Assembly (NCBI GenBank): GCA_910579655.1
Contig: CAJTVE010000001.1
Location: 1 to 64,000, forward strand
DNA length: 64,000 nt
Direction of reading: 5' to 3'
DNA from: an uncultured Allobaculum sp.
Lineage (GTDB): Bacteria; Bacillota_I; Bacilli_A; Erysipelotrichales; Erysipelotrichaceae
Shown: piece by piece, positions 1 through 8,589 of the stretch
How the letters are laid out: the number at the start of each line of letters is the position of its first letter
Numbering within the stretch: the first letter of the stretch is position 1
Made by a program: the position numbers and the translations under genes
Notes under the pieces: generated by a model
Seen by the model: the letters and a program-made list of their open reading frames with translations, nothing else
Database searches by the model: none
What the model was told of the DNA's origin: nothing

Positions 1-1125
1 GGGATGAAAATCATCCAAATCTGCAATGCCTTTATCTCTCACATGTGGAAAAACAAAAAAACCGGTGAAATCATCCACTCTGAATTCCCTGCAGATGTAA
101 ACAATGAAATGAATTACGATGAATCGATAAAGACACTTTTCTGCTTTTTGACCTGTTTGTGCAACGTCTCTGTCCGTAAGGCTCAGGAGTTTATAAAACA
201 TGCCAGTGATGGTCTGGTGGTTCCTTCAGTTGGATGGATTCAGACACTCAAGAAAGAGTTTGAGAAGAAGTCAGCACCAGAAAGACAGAAAATCTATGAC
301 AGCCTTATCCAGTCAAAATATCTCCATACAGATCTTACCCATATCCGTACAGAAGGCAAAACGGCTTATATTGGCGTAACAACCAATGGAAAAGAAGTTC
401 TTTATCATTTCACCCCTAAAAAGGGCAGAAGAGCGGTGAAGAATACGCCTGTTGAACATTACCAGGGAACTCTGATTCACGATCATGATAAAGTGCTGTT
501 CCACTATGGTAAAAATCACCAGAAATGTCTGGCTCATGAGCTGAGATACCTGAAGAGCAGTATGGAACTTGAGCCGCATATGAGCTGGAATAAGGATATG
601 CACCGGCTGCTTCAGAAACAGATTCATTTAAGCAAGACAAATCCGGCCAAACTCCTTACCGGAGCGGATAAAACAGAAAAAGAATATGATCGGATCATAA
701 AAAAAGGGTATGAGGAATTCGGCAAAAAGGTTTCTTCATACCACAGAGAGGGGTTCAATACTCTGAAACGTCTTGACGCCTATAAAGATGCGACCCTTTA
801 CTTCATCAGACATCCAGATATCCCTGCCACCAATAATACGGCGGAAAGAGCTTTGAGACAAATCAAGCGCAAGGCAAAGCAGACAGAAAATTTCCGAAGT
901 AAAGAAGGGGCCCGTCAATACGCCAACACGTTCTCAATTCTGCAAACGGCAAGGCAGAAAGGAGAAAACCCTTATCGCGAGATGGAGAGGATTTTCAAGA
1001 AGCCGCCGCGTCCATCGCTGCAAAAAGAGAAGAGTAATCCAATGCCCCTCACTGAATTGCCGCCTGAAGAACGACCTTCTCTCCAGAAAAACACCGGAAA
1101 TCAAAAAGACAAGCTTGTAAAATGA
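1..1125 (+). CDS. IS66-family transposase (TnpC-like), 5' end outside window
   Basis: DDE transposase of the IS66 type. The reading frame is open to the first base, so the N-terminal part (zinc-finger/HTH region of a roughly 450-530 residue protein) lies outside the window; an ATG at 4 is only the first one visible. Counting from that ATG, the likely catalytic residues are D110 in HTDLTHI, D160 or D162 in IHDHD, and E281 in NNTAERALR, followed by the conserved family tail NFRSKEGARQYANTFS. No accessory IS66 ORF is visible downstream. A strong hairpin overlaps the stop codon. The catalytic part looks intact, so the element may still be active; the left end must be checked in the neighbouring sequence. 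Confidence 0.88.
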   Translation, partial: GMKIIQICNAFISHMWKNKKTGEIIHSEFPADVNNEMNYDESIKTLFCFLTCLCNVSVRKAQEFIKHASDGLVVPSVGWIQTLKKEFEKKSAPERQKIYDSLIQSKYLHTDLTHIRTEGKTAYIGVTTNGKEVLYHFTPKKGRRAVKNTPVEHYQGTLIHDHDKVLFHYGKNHQKCLAHELRYLKSSMELEPHMSWNKDMHRLLQKQIHLSKTNPAKLLTGADKTEKEYDRIIKKGYEEFGKKVSSYHREGFNTLKRLDAYKDATLYFIRHPDIPATNNTAERALRQIKRKAKQTENFRSKEGARQYANTFSILQTARQKGENPYREMERIFKKPPRPSLQKEKSNPMPLTELPPEERPSLQKNTGNQKDKLVK

Positions 1126-1143
1126 TGAGCAAACTTGTCTTTT
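1104..1143 (+). terminator. Hairpin overlapping the transposase stop codon
   Basis: Perfect 10-bp stem, AAAAGACAAG paired with CTTGTCTTTT, with the transposase stop codon in the loop. The 3' arm ends in a T run, so it can work as an intrinsic terminator in both directions. Confidence 0.7.
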
Positions 1144-2022
1144 CGTCGTGTCTTTTTAATAGGGTGTGAACAGTAACCTTTGATGTGCAATCTGATTCCA
1201 TAGGAAATTCAGGACAGACCGGATGAATTTACTTGCCCGCTGTGAGCTTTTCTGTTATTCTTGTCCTTTCTTCCCAGATTCAGTGATCGAAAAGCCTTTT
1301 CAGATCGAGGCAGCAGATCTTCCATCCATCCACCTGAACAGTTTGAATTGCGAGCTCTATCCGTTCTTTCTGATCGATCTGAACAGTATAACCTGATGTA
1401 TAACCGAATCCCTTCCTTTGAAAATGAGGAAAGTCCGCTTCCTCGCTCGAAAGGAGTTCTTCAATCAGATAAATTTCAGGCAGACTGTCTCCTGTCAAAA
1501 ACCTTGCCCCATGCGCTCTGACTGCGCAAAATGGGGCGTTTGAACTTGATTTTGTCGGGATTGTGATCAAAATTCGATCCTTTGAAGGCCTGCTTTATCG
1601 GGATTGGTCAGCTTTTCTTGCGAAAATGTTAAGAATCAGTTTAATGATAACCGCTTTACTTTCTGGACAAAGCCTCCACAGTCTGCCAAATCTGGCAGAA
1701 TCATGGGTCAGGCCTGGATAGTTATCTATACCATAAAAATACGAGGAATCATGACTTTTTCGCCCGTTCTCATCGAGGATGGGCGTTTTTTGGTATGCGG
1801 ACCATTTCCTTTTCCCTGCAGAAAGCCGTATATTTTGATAGGCCAAAAAACGGAAACAATATCGCAGGATCATCGCAATTTTGACGGATCCAATCTGGTG
1901 CCGTCAAGGGGGTTGAAAAGCGTATTTTGTTTCACAGGCTCATATGGTATAAATACTCAAGAAATTCAGGCCCTGCCCGTGGATGGAACAGGGAACTGAA
2001 ATGGGGAGGAAAACAATTAGAT
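1126..2022. other. Long non-coding gap between IS66 gene and uraA
   Basis: About 900 bases with no convincing gene. Two short overlapping ORFs near 1261-1570 (one per strand) have no start signals and no recognised motif. Visible structures are a hairpin at 1506-1537 (GCCCCATGCGC against GCGC and ATGGGGC) and a strong terminator at 1761-1791. The stretch may hold a decayed gene plus the leader of uraA. I looked for a purine riboswitch core and a PyrR-type anti-antiterminator loop and found neither. Confidence 0.5.
1761..1791 (+). terminator. Intrinsic terminator or attenuator upstream of uraA
   Basis: Eleven-pair stem (CGCCCGTTCTC with GAGGATGGGCG, two G-T pairs), three-base loop ATC, then six Ts. 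It lies about 230 nt before the uraA start with no gene ending just before it. That placement fits an attenuator in a long leader, but no ligand-binding fold was recognised, so simple termination of upstream transcription is equally possible. Confidence 0.7.
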
Positions 2023-3348
2023 ATGGCTAAAAAAATCATCCAGGTTGAGGAAAAAGTTCCTGCAAGTCTGATGTTGCCGCTCTCGGTGCAGCACTTGTTT
2101 GCCATGTTTGGCGCAACCGTTCTGGTGCCATTCGTTCTGGGAATCAATCCTGCGATTGTTCTGTTCATGAATGGTGTGGGCACCTTATTATTTATCGCAA
2201 TCACGAAAGGAAAAGCGCCTGCTTACCTTGGAAGTTCATTTGCGTTCTTAGGACCGGCTTCGCTGGTCATCGCCCGCTGGGGGTATCCTTACGCGCTGGG
2301 CGGATTTGTTGCAGTCGGATTCATGGGCTGTATCCTGGCTTTTATCATTAAAAAATTCGGTACCAAATGGATTGACGTTGTTTTGCCGCCTGCTGCAATG
2401 GGACCTGTTGTCGCGCTGATTGGTCTGGAGCTGTCCAGCTCGGCTGCCAGCACAGCCGGCATTGTTGGCGATGGCATCCTGATGAGCAATGTCATCATCT
2501 TCTTAGTGACTTTAGGAACGGCAATCATCGGTAACTTGTGCTTTCGCAAGTTCTTCTCGATTATTTCGATTCTGATTGCAGTAATTGTCGGCTATATTAC
2601 GGCGGCTTGTCTTGGTGCAGTCGATTTTGCGCCAATCGGCCAGGCTGCCCTGTTCCAGATGCCGAACTTCCAGTTTCCAAAGTTTTCCTGGAGCGCAATT
2701 CTGACCATGCTGCCGGTTATTCTGGTTATTGCCTCTGAACATGTCGGCCACCAGATTGTAACCAGCCAGATTGTTGGCCGTGATTTGATTAAAGATCCAG
2801 GTCTGGACAAAACGATCTTCGCGGATAACTTTTCAACGATGATTTCTGGTCTGGTCGGTTCCGTTCCAACAACAACTTACGGTGAAAACATCGGTGTTAT
2901 GGCTTTAACGGGCGTTTACTCTGTATGGGTAATCGGCGGTGCCGCGGTTCTGTCGATCTGCTGCGCGTTCATCGGTCCGCTGTGTGCACTGATTCAGTCG
3001 ATTCCTTCTGCGGTTATCGGCGGAATCTCCTTCTTGCTGTATGGAATGATCGGGGTATCGGGTCTGCGCATTCTGATTGATGAAAAAGTAGATTACGGCA
3101 ACACTGTGAACATGATTCTGACTTCGGTTGTCTTCGTTACTGGTCTTTCTGGGGTAACCGTTCAGCTTGGTGACATTGCTCTGTCCGGCATGGTTCTGGC
3201 TGCTTTAGTCGGTATCCTGATGTCCTTGATGATTTATATCTTCAATAAACTCCATCTGCTTAATGAAAACTCTTCTGAGCCACAGGGTGAAATGAAAGTA
3301 CTCGAAGAAGTGGTTGAGGCTGAACAGAAAGCCAAAGCTTCAAAATAA
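2023..3348 (+). CDS. uraA: Uracil permease, NCS2/UraA family
   Basis: Inner-membrane uracil:proton symporter of the nucleobase-cation symporter 2 family, 441 residues with about 14 hydrophobic segments. E239 in SEHVGHQ and E288 in TYGENIG line up with the two glutamates that bind uracil and protons in the E. coli protein (E241, E290). The C-terminal 30 residues are charged and cytoplasmic. The longer frame begins at 1927, but the start at 2023 (MAKKII) has GGGGAGGA at 2003-2010 and matches the family N-terminus. It stands alone with a terminator at 3421. In Bacillota, uraA is commonly controlled by PyrR attenuation; here a leader hairpin is seen but a PyrR site is not. Xanthine or uric acid transport is less likely. 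Confidence 0.93.
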   Translation: MAKKIIQVEEKVPASLMLPLSVQHLFAMFGATVLVPFVLGINPAIVLFMNGVGTLLFIAITKGKAPAYLGSSFAFLGPASLVIARWGYPYALGGFVAVGFMGCILAFIIKKFGTKWIDVVLPPAAMGPVVALIGLELSSSAASTAGIVGDGILMSNVIIFLVTLGTAIIGNLCFRKFFSIISILIAVIVGYITAACLGAVDFAPIGQAALFQMPNFQFPKFSWSAILTMLPVILVIASEHVGHQIVTSQIVGRDLIKDPGLDKTIFADNFSTMISGLVGSVPTTTYGENIGVMALTGVYSVWVIGGAAVLSICCAFIGPLCALIQSIPSAVIGGISFLLYGMIGVSGLRILIDEKVDYGNTVNMILTSVVFVTGLSGVTVQLGDIALSGMVLAALVGILMSLMIYIFNKLHLLNENSSEPQGEMKVLEEVVEAEQKAKASK

Positions 3349-3420
3349 GTCTTCTGTTTTTTCGAAAGAGGCTCCAGCATCGCCCTGGCAAATGTCTGCG
3401 GGCATGATTAAAAATTTCTG

Positions 3421-3446
3421 CCAGTCCATCAATGGGCTGGTTTTTT
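3421..3446 (+). terminator. uraA terminator
   Basis: CCAGTCCAT and ATGGGCTGG form a near-perfect stem with a two-base loop, followed by six Ts. Confidence 0.85.
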
Positions 3447-3522
3447 GCATTCCGGCCGTCTTGTTTCTTTCTTTTCGGTCAGCATGATCCGCAAACAGGA
3501 AAGGATTGTCAAAAATAGAGTT

Positions 3523-4818
3523 ATGAAAAAGAATCCACAAGAAAAAATAGAATGGACCGTCGGGATCGTGTTGATGGCGGCTGGCCTGGCGTGTCTGTGC
3601 TTTCCGGTTCTGTCGGCGGATGGACTGATGATTACCGTTTCGATTGTCTGCACGCTTTCGGCTTTGCTGTTGCTTTACCAGGCGATTCGCCGCAAGAGTG
3701 CAATGGAAGGGCTGAAGGGGATTGGAGCCGGGCTGCTGGCTTCCCTGTTCTGGAGCTACCGCCTGGCTGGCGTTGGCCTGATCGCAACACTGTTTGGCCT
3801 GTATATGATCGCTACAGCGATCATCATGGTCATTCAGGGCCTGATGGACCTGCATGAAAAATCCAAAGAAGGCTGGTACTTTCTGGCGCTTGCAGTTGGC
3901 GAGTTGATCCTGGGGTCTATTGCTCTGTCTGGTCTTCATAAAGACCAGCGTTTTATTCAGATGCTCATCGGGGCGTACCTGCTTTATCAGGGGGTGCAGA
4001 TGCTCGTTGAGCGCTGGGCATTTCGTTCCAGTTCCACCTCGCGGACCTGGTCGTTTCGCTACTGGAGTTCCCTGCCGGTTTACATCGTCGCCATGGGGCC
4101 GAGTATTCTTTTGCGAATGGCTGAAAAGCACAACATGAACTGTGAAAGCTTCCCCTTTGACGAGGCGAAAAATGACAAGCCGGTCAATCTGCGCGTCTTT
4201 ATCCATACGGGGTTGAGCGGGGATCACCAGTTTGGTCATATGACCTTCTCCTATAAAGGGATCATGTATTCTTATGGCAACTATGATGTAGCTGAAGAAA
4301 AACTGTTCCGTACTTTTGGTCCGGGAATCCTGTTTACCGTGCCCATGGAAATTTATGTCAACAACTGCTGCCTGTATGAAGAAAGCACGCTGTTTGAATT
4401 TGGCCTCAGCCTTTCTGCCAGTCAGGAGGAAAAGCTCCAAAGTCTTCTGGCGGGCATCGAACAGGATATTTATCGCTGGTATGCCCCAATTTCCCGCCAG
4501 CCGCTCAGTGAAGAAGAATTCAGAAAACTGGAAAAAGACTATGCGTGCCGGCTTGTGTGGCGTACCGGAAGCAAATTTTATAAATTCCGTCATGGCATCT
4601 GGAAAACCTATTGGGTATTGGGCAACAACTGCTCATTATTTGCCTCTACCATTTTGCATAAGCTCGATGAAAACTATGTTCTGCCCCGCGGCATCAATAC
4701 TCCGGGTGAATATTTCACCTTTTTCAGTCAGGCTTTCCAGGATCCAAATTCCAATGTTGTCTACCGTTCATGGCATACGCCAACGCTTCCGCATACGTTG
4801 TTTGATACCTGTGCCTGA
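3523..4818 (+). CDS. HdeD/DUF308-like membrane protein fused to a papain-like (permuted NlpC/P60-type) domain
   Basis: A 431-residue protein. Residues 10-170 hold about six hydrophobic helices with the paired-helix look of HdeD/DUF308 acid-resistance membrane proteins. After a basic linker (about 175-215) comes a soluble domain in which H239 lies in DHQFGHMTFSY and C370 in GNNCSLFAST. This His-first, Asn-Cys-later order is that of circularly permuted papain-like folds (LRAT/PPPDE/DUF4105 types), so a hydrolase or acyltransferase role at the membrane is inferred, not shown. The frame opens at 3445; 3523 (MKKNPQ) is preferred because the upstream part is basic and lacks an SD, but the SD for 3523 is also weak. 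Single-gene unit between terminators at 3421 and 4841. Confidence 0.7.
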   Translation: MKKNPQEKIEWTVGIVLMAAGLACLCFPVLSADGLMITVSIVCTLSALLLLYQAIRRKSAMEGLKGIGAGLLASLFWSYRLAGVGLIATLFGLYMIATAIIMVIQGLMDLHEKSKEGWYFLALAVGELILGSIALSGLHKDQRFIQMLIGAYLLYQGVQMLVERWAFRSSSTSRTWSFRYWSSLPVYIVAMGPSILLRMAEKHNMNCESFPFDEAKNDKPVNLRVFIHTGLSGDHQFGHMTFSYKGIMYSYGNYDVAEEKLFRTFGPGILFTVPMEIYVNNCCLYEESTLFEFGLSLSASQEEKLQSLLAGIEQDIYRWYAPISRQPLSEEEFRKLEKDYACRLVWRTGSKFYKFRHGIWKTYWVLGNNCSLFASTILHKLDENYVLPRGINTPGEYFTFFSQAFQDPNSNVVYRSWHTPTLPHTLFDTCA

Positions 4819-4840
4819 AGCAGTCCAGTCAACAATGCCA

Positions 4841-4873
4841 AAAAGCACGTACAGAGAGCCGTACGTGCTTTTT
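4841..4873. terminator. Bidirectional terminator between converging genes
   Basis: Perfect 12-bp stem AAAAGCACGTAC with GTACGTGCTTTT, A run on one side and T run on the other. It serves the plus-strand fusion gene and the minus-strand malQ. Confidence 0.9.
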
Positions 4874-4956
4874 CAATATTGAATGGATGGAATGTGTTGA
4901 ATTTTTCCTGAGACTCTTCGGGTCCATATTTGCAGGCCAGAAAATTGACTGTTCAA

Positions 4957-6507
4957 TCAATCCGGCAAGTCTGCAACAGCCAGGGCAGCCGAAACAGTCT
5001 TTTTCTTTTTGGGATCAATTCGTTGTTCGGGCAGCCTGCGATAGACACGGGTGAGGTATTTGAGGTGGCGCATCGTATCTTCATCAAGCTGACCAGGAAT
5101 CAGACGCCATTGCCAGCTTCCCAGCTCACCTGGCTTATTCATGCGGCTTTCACTGCCAAGACCAAGCAGATCCTGCGCCATGACAATCGTGGTATCTGAT
5201 GGAGAATTGAGCAGCTGCGCAAACATGCGCCAGTGAATCTTCTTGGGATCCCAGGTATCCAGATACTCGCGCACATATTCTTGATCCACTTCAGATAAGG
5301 AATTAAACCATCCATAAATGGTGTCATTGTCGTGAGTTCCGGCATAGGCAACGCTTTTGATGGGATAGCTGAACGGCAGATATTCCTGGCCCTCTGTGGT
5401 GTTGGCGAACAAGCCGAATTCCAGAACTTTCATGCCTGGATAGCCGACATCGTGAAGCATTTTTTCGACGGAAGGGGTCAGGATGCCTAAATCTTCGGCA
5501 ATGATGTTGCGAGGGCCGATCTTTTTGGTCATCTTTTTAAACAGATTTGCCCCTGGGCCTTTGAGCCATTTGCCATCTAGTGCATTTTTCGCATCGGCTT
5601 TGACGGTGTAGAAAGAATCGAAGCCGCGGAAGTGGTCGATGCGCAGGATGTCATAAAGTCTGGACATCCGCTCAATCCGGTCGATCCACCATTGATAGCC
5701 GGTCTTCTGGTGGTATTTCCAGTCGTAGACCGGATTTCCCCAAAGTTGTCCTTCTTTGGAAAAGGCATCAGGAGGTACAGCGGCCACACAGGTTGGGTTG
5801 GAGTGTTCGTCCATCATAAAAAGTTCAGGGTGCGACCATGCATCGGCTGAATCCATGGCAACGTAAATGGGAATATCGCCTAAAATTTCAATGCCATGAT
5901 CATTGGCATATTGTTTCAGCTGATGCCACTGATGGAAAAAGAGGTACTGAACAGCCTGATAGAGTTCAATTGTGTCTTTGAACTGTTCTTTCCAGGCCTC
6001 AATCTTATTGCGGTCGTAAACCTTATAGTCTTCCGGCCAGTCCTGCCATCCCTGGCCGCCATGGGCGTTTTTAATGGCCATGAAGAGGGCATAGTCATCC
6101 AGCCAGGATTGATTGTCCTTCAAAAACTGATCGTAATCGGCCGGTTTGCGATCCAGCAGCCGTCTGGCTGCCAGCTGCAGGACGGGCATGCGTTTTTGCG
6201 CCAGAATCGCAAAATCGGTGCGGTCCGGATAGGTATACCATTGTTCGTGCTGGAATTCGTGCCATTGCAGCAAGCCGTCAAAAGCCAGCTGATCCAGATC
6301 GATCAGATAGGGATTGCCCGCAAAAGTCGAGCTGGCCGCATAAGGGGAGTCACCAAAGCCGGTTGGATTGATCGGCAGAATCTGCCAGATGCTCTGGCCA
6401 TTTCGCTCCAGCTGGTCGATAAAATCCCGCGCTGCCTGACCCATGGTTCCCACACCATAAGGACTGGGCAGTGAGGTAATGTGAAGCATAACACCGTTTT
6501 TTCTCAT
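4957..6507 (-). CDS. malQ: 4-alpha-glucanotransferase (amylomaltase)
   Basis: GH77 disproportionating enzyme that transfers maltosyl and longer units between malto-oligosaccharides in glycogen and maltodextrin use; 516 residues, normal for the family. The catalytic residues are visible: nucleophile D291 in RIDHFRGFD, acid/base E338 in IIAEDLG, and transition-state stabiliser D393 in THDNDT. The N-terminus (GVMLHITSLPSPYGVGTMG) is typical. An in-frame ATG at 6543 adds 12 residues; the start at 6507 fits the family better and has GGAAACGAG upstream. It is on the minus strand below the MocR-like gene, 226 bases away, with no other carbohydrate genes nearby. Confidence 0.93.
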   Translation of the reverse strand: MRKNGVMLHITSLPSPYGVGTMGQAARDFIDQLERNGQSIWQILPINPTGFGDSPYAASSTFAGNPYLIDLDQLAFDGLLQWHEFQHEQWYTYPDRTDFAILAQKRMPVLQLAARRLLDRKPADYDQFLKDNQSWLDDYALFMAIKNAHGGQGWQDWPEDYKVYDRNKIEAWKEQFKDTIELYQAVQYLFFHQWHQLKQYANDHGIEILGDIPIYVAMDSADAWSHPELFMMDEHSNPTCVAAVPPDAFSKEGQLWGNPVYDWKYHQKTGYQWWIDRIERMSRLYDILRIDHFRGFDSFYTVKADAKNALDGKWLKGPGANLFKKMTKKIGPRNIIAEDLGILTPSVEKMLHDVGYPGMKVLEFGLFANTTEGQEYLPFSYPIKSVAYAGTHDNDTIYGWFNSLSEVDQEYVREYLDTWDPKKIHWRMFAQLLNSPSDTTIVMAQDLLGLGSESRMNKPGELGSWQWRLIPGQLDEDTMRHLKYLTRVYRRLPEQRIDPKKKKTVSAALAVADLPD

Positions 6508-6733
6508 AGTTTGATCTCGTTTCCGGTAAATAACCTTTTCCATGCCATTATTTTATCCTGATCTTCTTAAATTCTCCTAGAAAGACTGTCTGTTCCCTTC
6601 GAATCCCCATCAGATCGAAAATGGTTGTCAGCGGTTTCAGGCCAAAGGAAGAAAAACAGGCATCCAGACTGGGATGGATGCAGCTTTTTGCGGGGAACCA
6701 GAAGTACATCAGCTCAGAAGCACCGGAGAACCG

Positions 6734-7804
6734 TTATTTGCGATTTTGCGCCTGGTGACGCCGACGGCGGACAATCAATCTTTCAAAGCTGCCATTTTCA
6801 ATAAATTCGGCCAGCGTATATTGTTCAAGCATCGTGACGGTACAGGCTAAAGAGCCGGCCGTCTGATGGTACAGATCCAGTAAGGATCGGGGCAGCACCA
6901 TATAGGCCAGACGCAGAGAAGAGGACAGGGATTTGGAAAACGTATTGAGATAGATCACTTTTTCATGGCTGTCCATCGCAAACAAAGTCTGCAGCATGGG
7001 GCCGTTCTGGAAAAATTCGGAGTTGAAGTCGTCTTCAATCAGATAGCCTTCCCGCTTTTCAATCCAGGAAAGATAGGCCCGCCGCCTGGAGGCTGAGGCC
7101 TTGATGGCCGAAGGAAAACTCGAAAAGGGCGAGACATGCAAAAACTGGCTTGAACAGGAATGAAGGCTTTTCAGTTCAATTCCCTGATGGTCTAAAGGCA
7201 GCCGAGAGATTCGGGCCGCCGCAGCGGTATAGACCTGCTCGAGAACGGGATAGCAGGGAGACTCAATCGCCACGTCGAATGACTGACGGAACATGCGGCA
7301 AAGCAGGAAATATAACTCCTGGGTTCCGGAGGCAATCACAATCTGTTCGGGCTGTACCTGCATCTGGCGACTGGTATGGAGATAGGAGGCAATCACATTG
7401 CGAAGCCGGCTGCTGCCAGGGGCCGGGCAGGTCTGGACCAGATAGTCCTGGTACTCACTCATCACAAAGCGCATCGTCTTAAACCATAAGGAGACCGGAA
7501 AGTCTGGATCCGGTCTGAGGGGATCGGGTGGAAGGGGAGTGAGGACAAACGAATCATTTTCCACATTCTTCTGATTGCCTTCCAGAACAAAATAGCCGCG
7601 GCGTTCCTTCGGTTCAATGTAGCCTTCCTGCTCCAGCAGACTTAAAGCCTGCTCAACGGTGGACAAGGAAAGATGCAGATCCATGGCATATTGTCTTTTG
7701 GAGGGCAGGCGGGTGTGCGCGCCAAGAAGCCCGGATTCAATATCATGCCGGATTGCCCGGTAAAGTGAGAGGGCTAACGGGCGGGAAAGGGTGTAACTGA
7801 TCAT
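6734..7804 (-). pseudogene. MocR/PdxR-type GntR regulator, truncated at the C-terminus
   Basis: Winged-helix DNA-binding domain (residues 1-75, ending in EGYIEPKERRGYFV) joined to a fold-type I aminotransferase domain. The PLP lysine is K291 in NTFSKSLSSSLRLAY. Such proteins usually have 450-480 residues; this one stops at 356, right after the RRRRHQ helix, so the small C-terminal aminotransferase subdomain is missing. A different frame just downstream on the same strand stays open for about 50 codons, which could be a frameshifted remnant. MocR proteins sense PLP or related amines and often act on a divergent gene; here that is the ECF S component. It could be a functional short form or a recent pseudogene; one sequencing error would also explain it. 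Confidence 0.65.
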
Positions 7805-7828
7805 CTGGTCTGCTCCTTTTTTATTTTT

Positions 7829-7845
7829 CTGACCCTTTTGGTCAG
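7829..7845. promoter_or_regulatory. Inverted repeat (candidate operator) in MocR/ECF-S divergent region
   Basis: CTGACC, five bases, GGTCAG: a perfect 6+6 inverted repeat in the 130-bp divergent region. It lies just upstream of a TATACT -10 box (7858-7863) that points to the ECF S gene, so a bound protein would cover the -35 region. This is a natural place for MocR-type self and target control. Confidence 0.5.
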
Positions 7846-7934
7846 ATCAGTTCAGAGTATACTAGAGAGCAGTTCTGATATGAAAGTGGAAATGAAATGA
7901 TCTGAAAAAGAATGTAAAAAAAGGAGTGATTGTG

Positions 7935-8483
7935 ATGATTCAGACTTTAACCACAAAACCTGCATATCCAAAACGATATTCTGTGCTCTGGATTACAACC
8001 TGCGGGTTGTTCATGGCTTTAACGATCCTGCTGTCCAGCTTTGGTGTTCCTGTCCCGGGCGGCAAACTGTACCTGTGTGATCTGGCGATCACGACCGCTG
8101 CCATTCTGCTGGATCCGATTGGCGCGATGCTGGTTGGCGGGCTGGGGGCCTTTATTGGGGATGCCCTGTTTTATCCGGCTCCGATGTGGGTTTCACTGGT
8201 GGTGCATGGCCTGCAGGCGTATGTGATCAGCTATCTGGCCCACAATACCTTTAAAAACAAACCGATCTACGGGGCTATTCTTGGTGTTTCAGTTGGCTGT
8301 GTGATTCTGGTGGTCGGCTATACTTTAGGAAAAATCTTTGTGTATTCGACCTTTGAATACGCCATGCTCAAACTCCCGTATGAAATTGCCCAGGGGCTGA
8401 TCGGAGCAGTTGGCGGAGTCTTTTTAACGTATGGCCTTCACCTCAAAAAGGTATGGCAGACGATGATCAGCCATCAGCGTTAA
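7935..8483 (+). CDS. ECF transporter S component (vitamin/precursor uptake)
   Basis: A 182-residue membrane protein with about six helices. The pattern GKLYLCDLAITTAAILLDP followed by GGLGAFIGDALF is that of substrate-binding S subunits of energy-coupling factor transporters. The ATPases and T subunit are absent here, as usual for group II S components that share a common module. The substrate is not readable from sequence; divergence from a PLP-binding MocR regulator suggests a B6 vitamer or a pyrimidine/thiamin precursor. Start: ATG at 7935 with AAGGAG at 7921-7926; GTG codons at 7926 and 7932 are in frame but less well placed. -10 box TATACT at 7858. Confidence 0.82.
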   Translation: MIQTLTTKPAYPKRYSVLWITTCGLFMALTILLSSFGVPVPGGKLYLCDLAITTAAILLDPIGAMLVGGLGAFIGDALFYPAPMWVSLVVHGLQAYVISYLAHNTFKNKPIYGAILGVSVGCVILVVGYTLGKIFVYSTFEYAMLKLPYEIAQGLIGAVGGVFLTYGLHLKKVWQTMISHQR

Positions 8484-8523
8484 GTTCCATTCGATTTCCG
8501 GATTTTACTGACTGCGACAAACC

Positions 8524-8566
8524 AGCGGCTTTTTGGACAAGCTGAAGTCTGAAAGCCGCTTTTTTG
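8524..8566 (+). terminator. ECF-S gene terminator
   Basis: AGCGGCTTT and AAAGCCGCT form the stem, followed by six Ts; it ends only 24 bases before the ispD ATG. Confidence 0.85.
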
Positions 8567-8577
8567 TTGAGTGGACC

Positions 8578-8583
8578 TATACT
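8578..8583 (+). promoter_or_regulatory. -10 box giving a leaderless ispD start
   Basis: TATACT with six bases between it and the ATG at 8590, directly after the previous terminator. No SD is present between them. The -35 is poor. Confidence 0.45.
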
Positions 8584-8589
8584 GAAACC

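Noticed and set aside
1600..1800. Purine or PyrR-type control element upstream of uraA
   Set aside because: The conserved purine-riboswitch core and the PyrR loop sequence were looked for and are not present.
3340..4593. 417-codon minus-strand ORF
   Set aside because: It lies antisense to the membrane/papain-like fusion gene, shows no family motif or SD, and is rich in His/Gln/Arg as expected for a shadow frame.
7805..7934. Riboswitch (thiamin, riboflavin or similar) upstream of the ECF S gene
   Set aside because: The region is only about 130 bases shared by two divergent promoters, and no conserved riboswitch core is visible.
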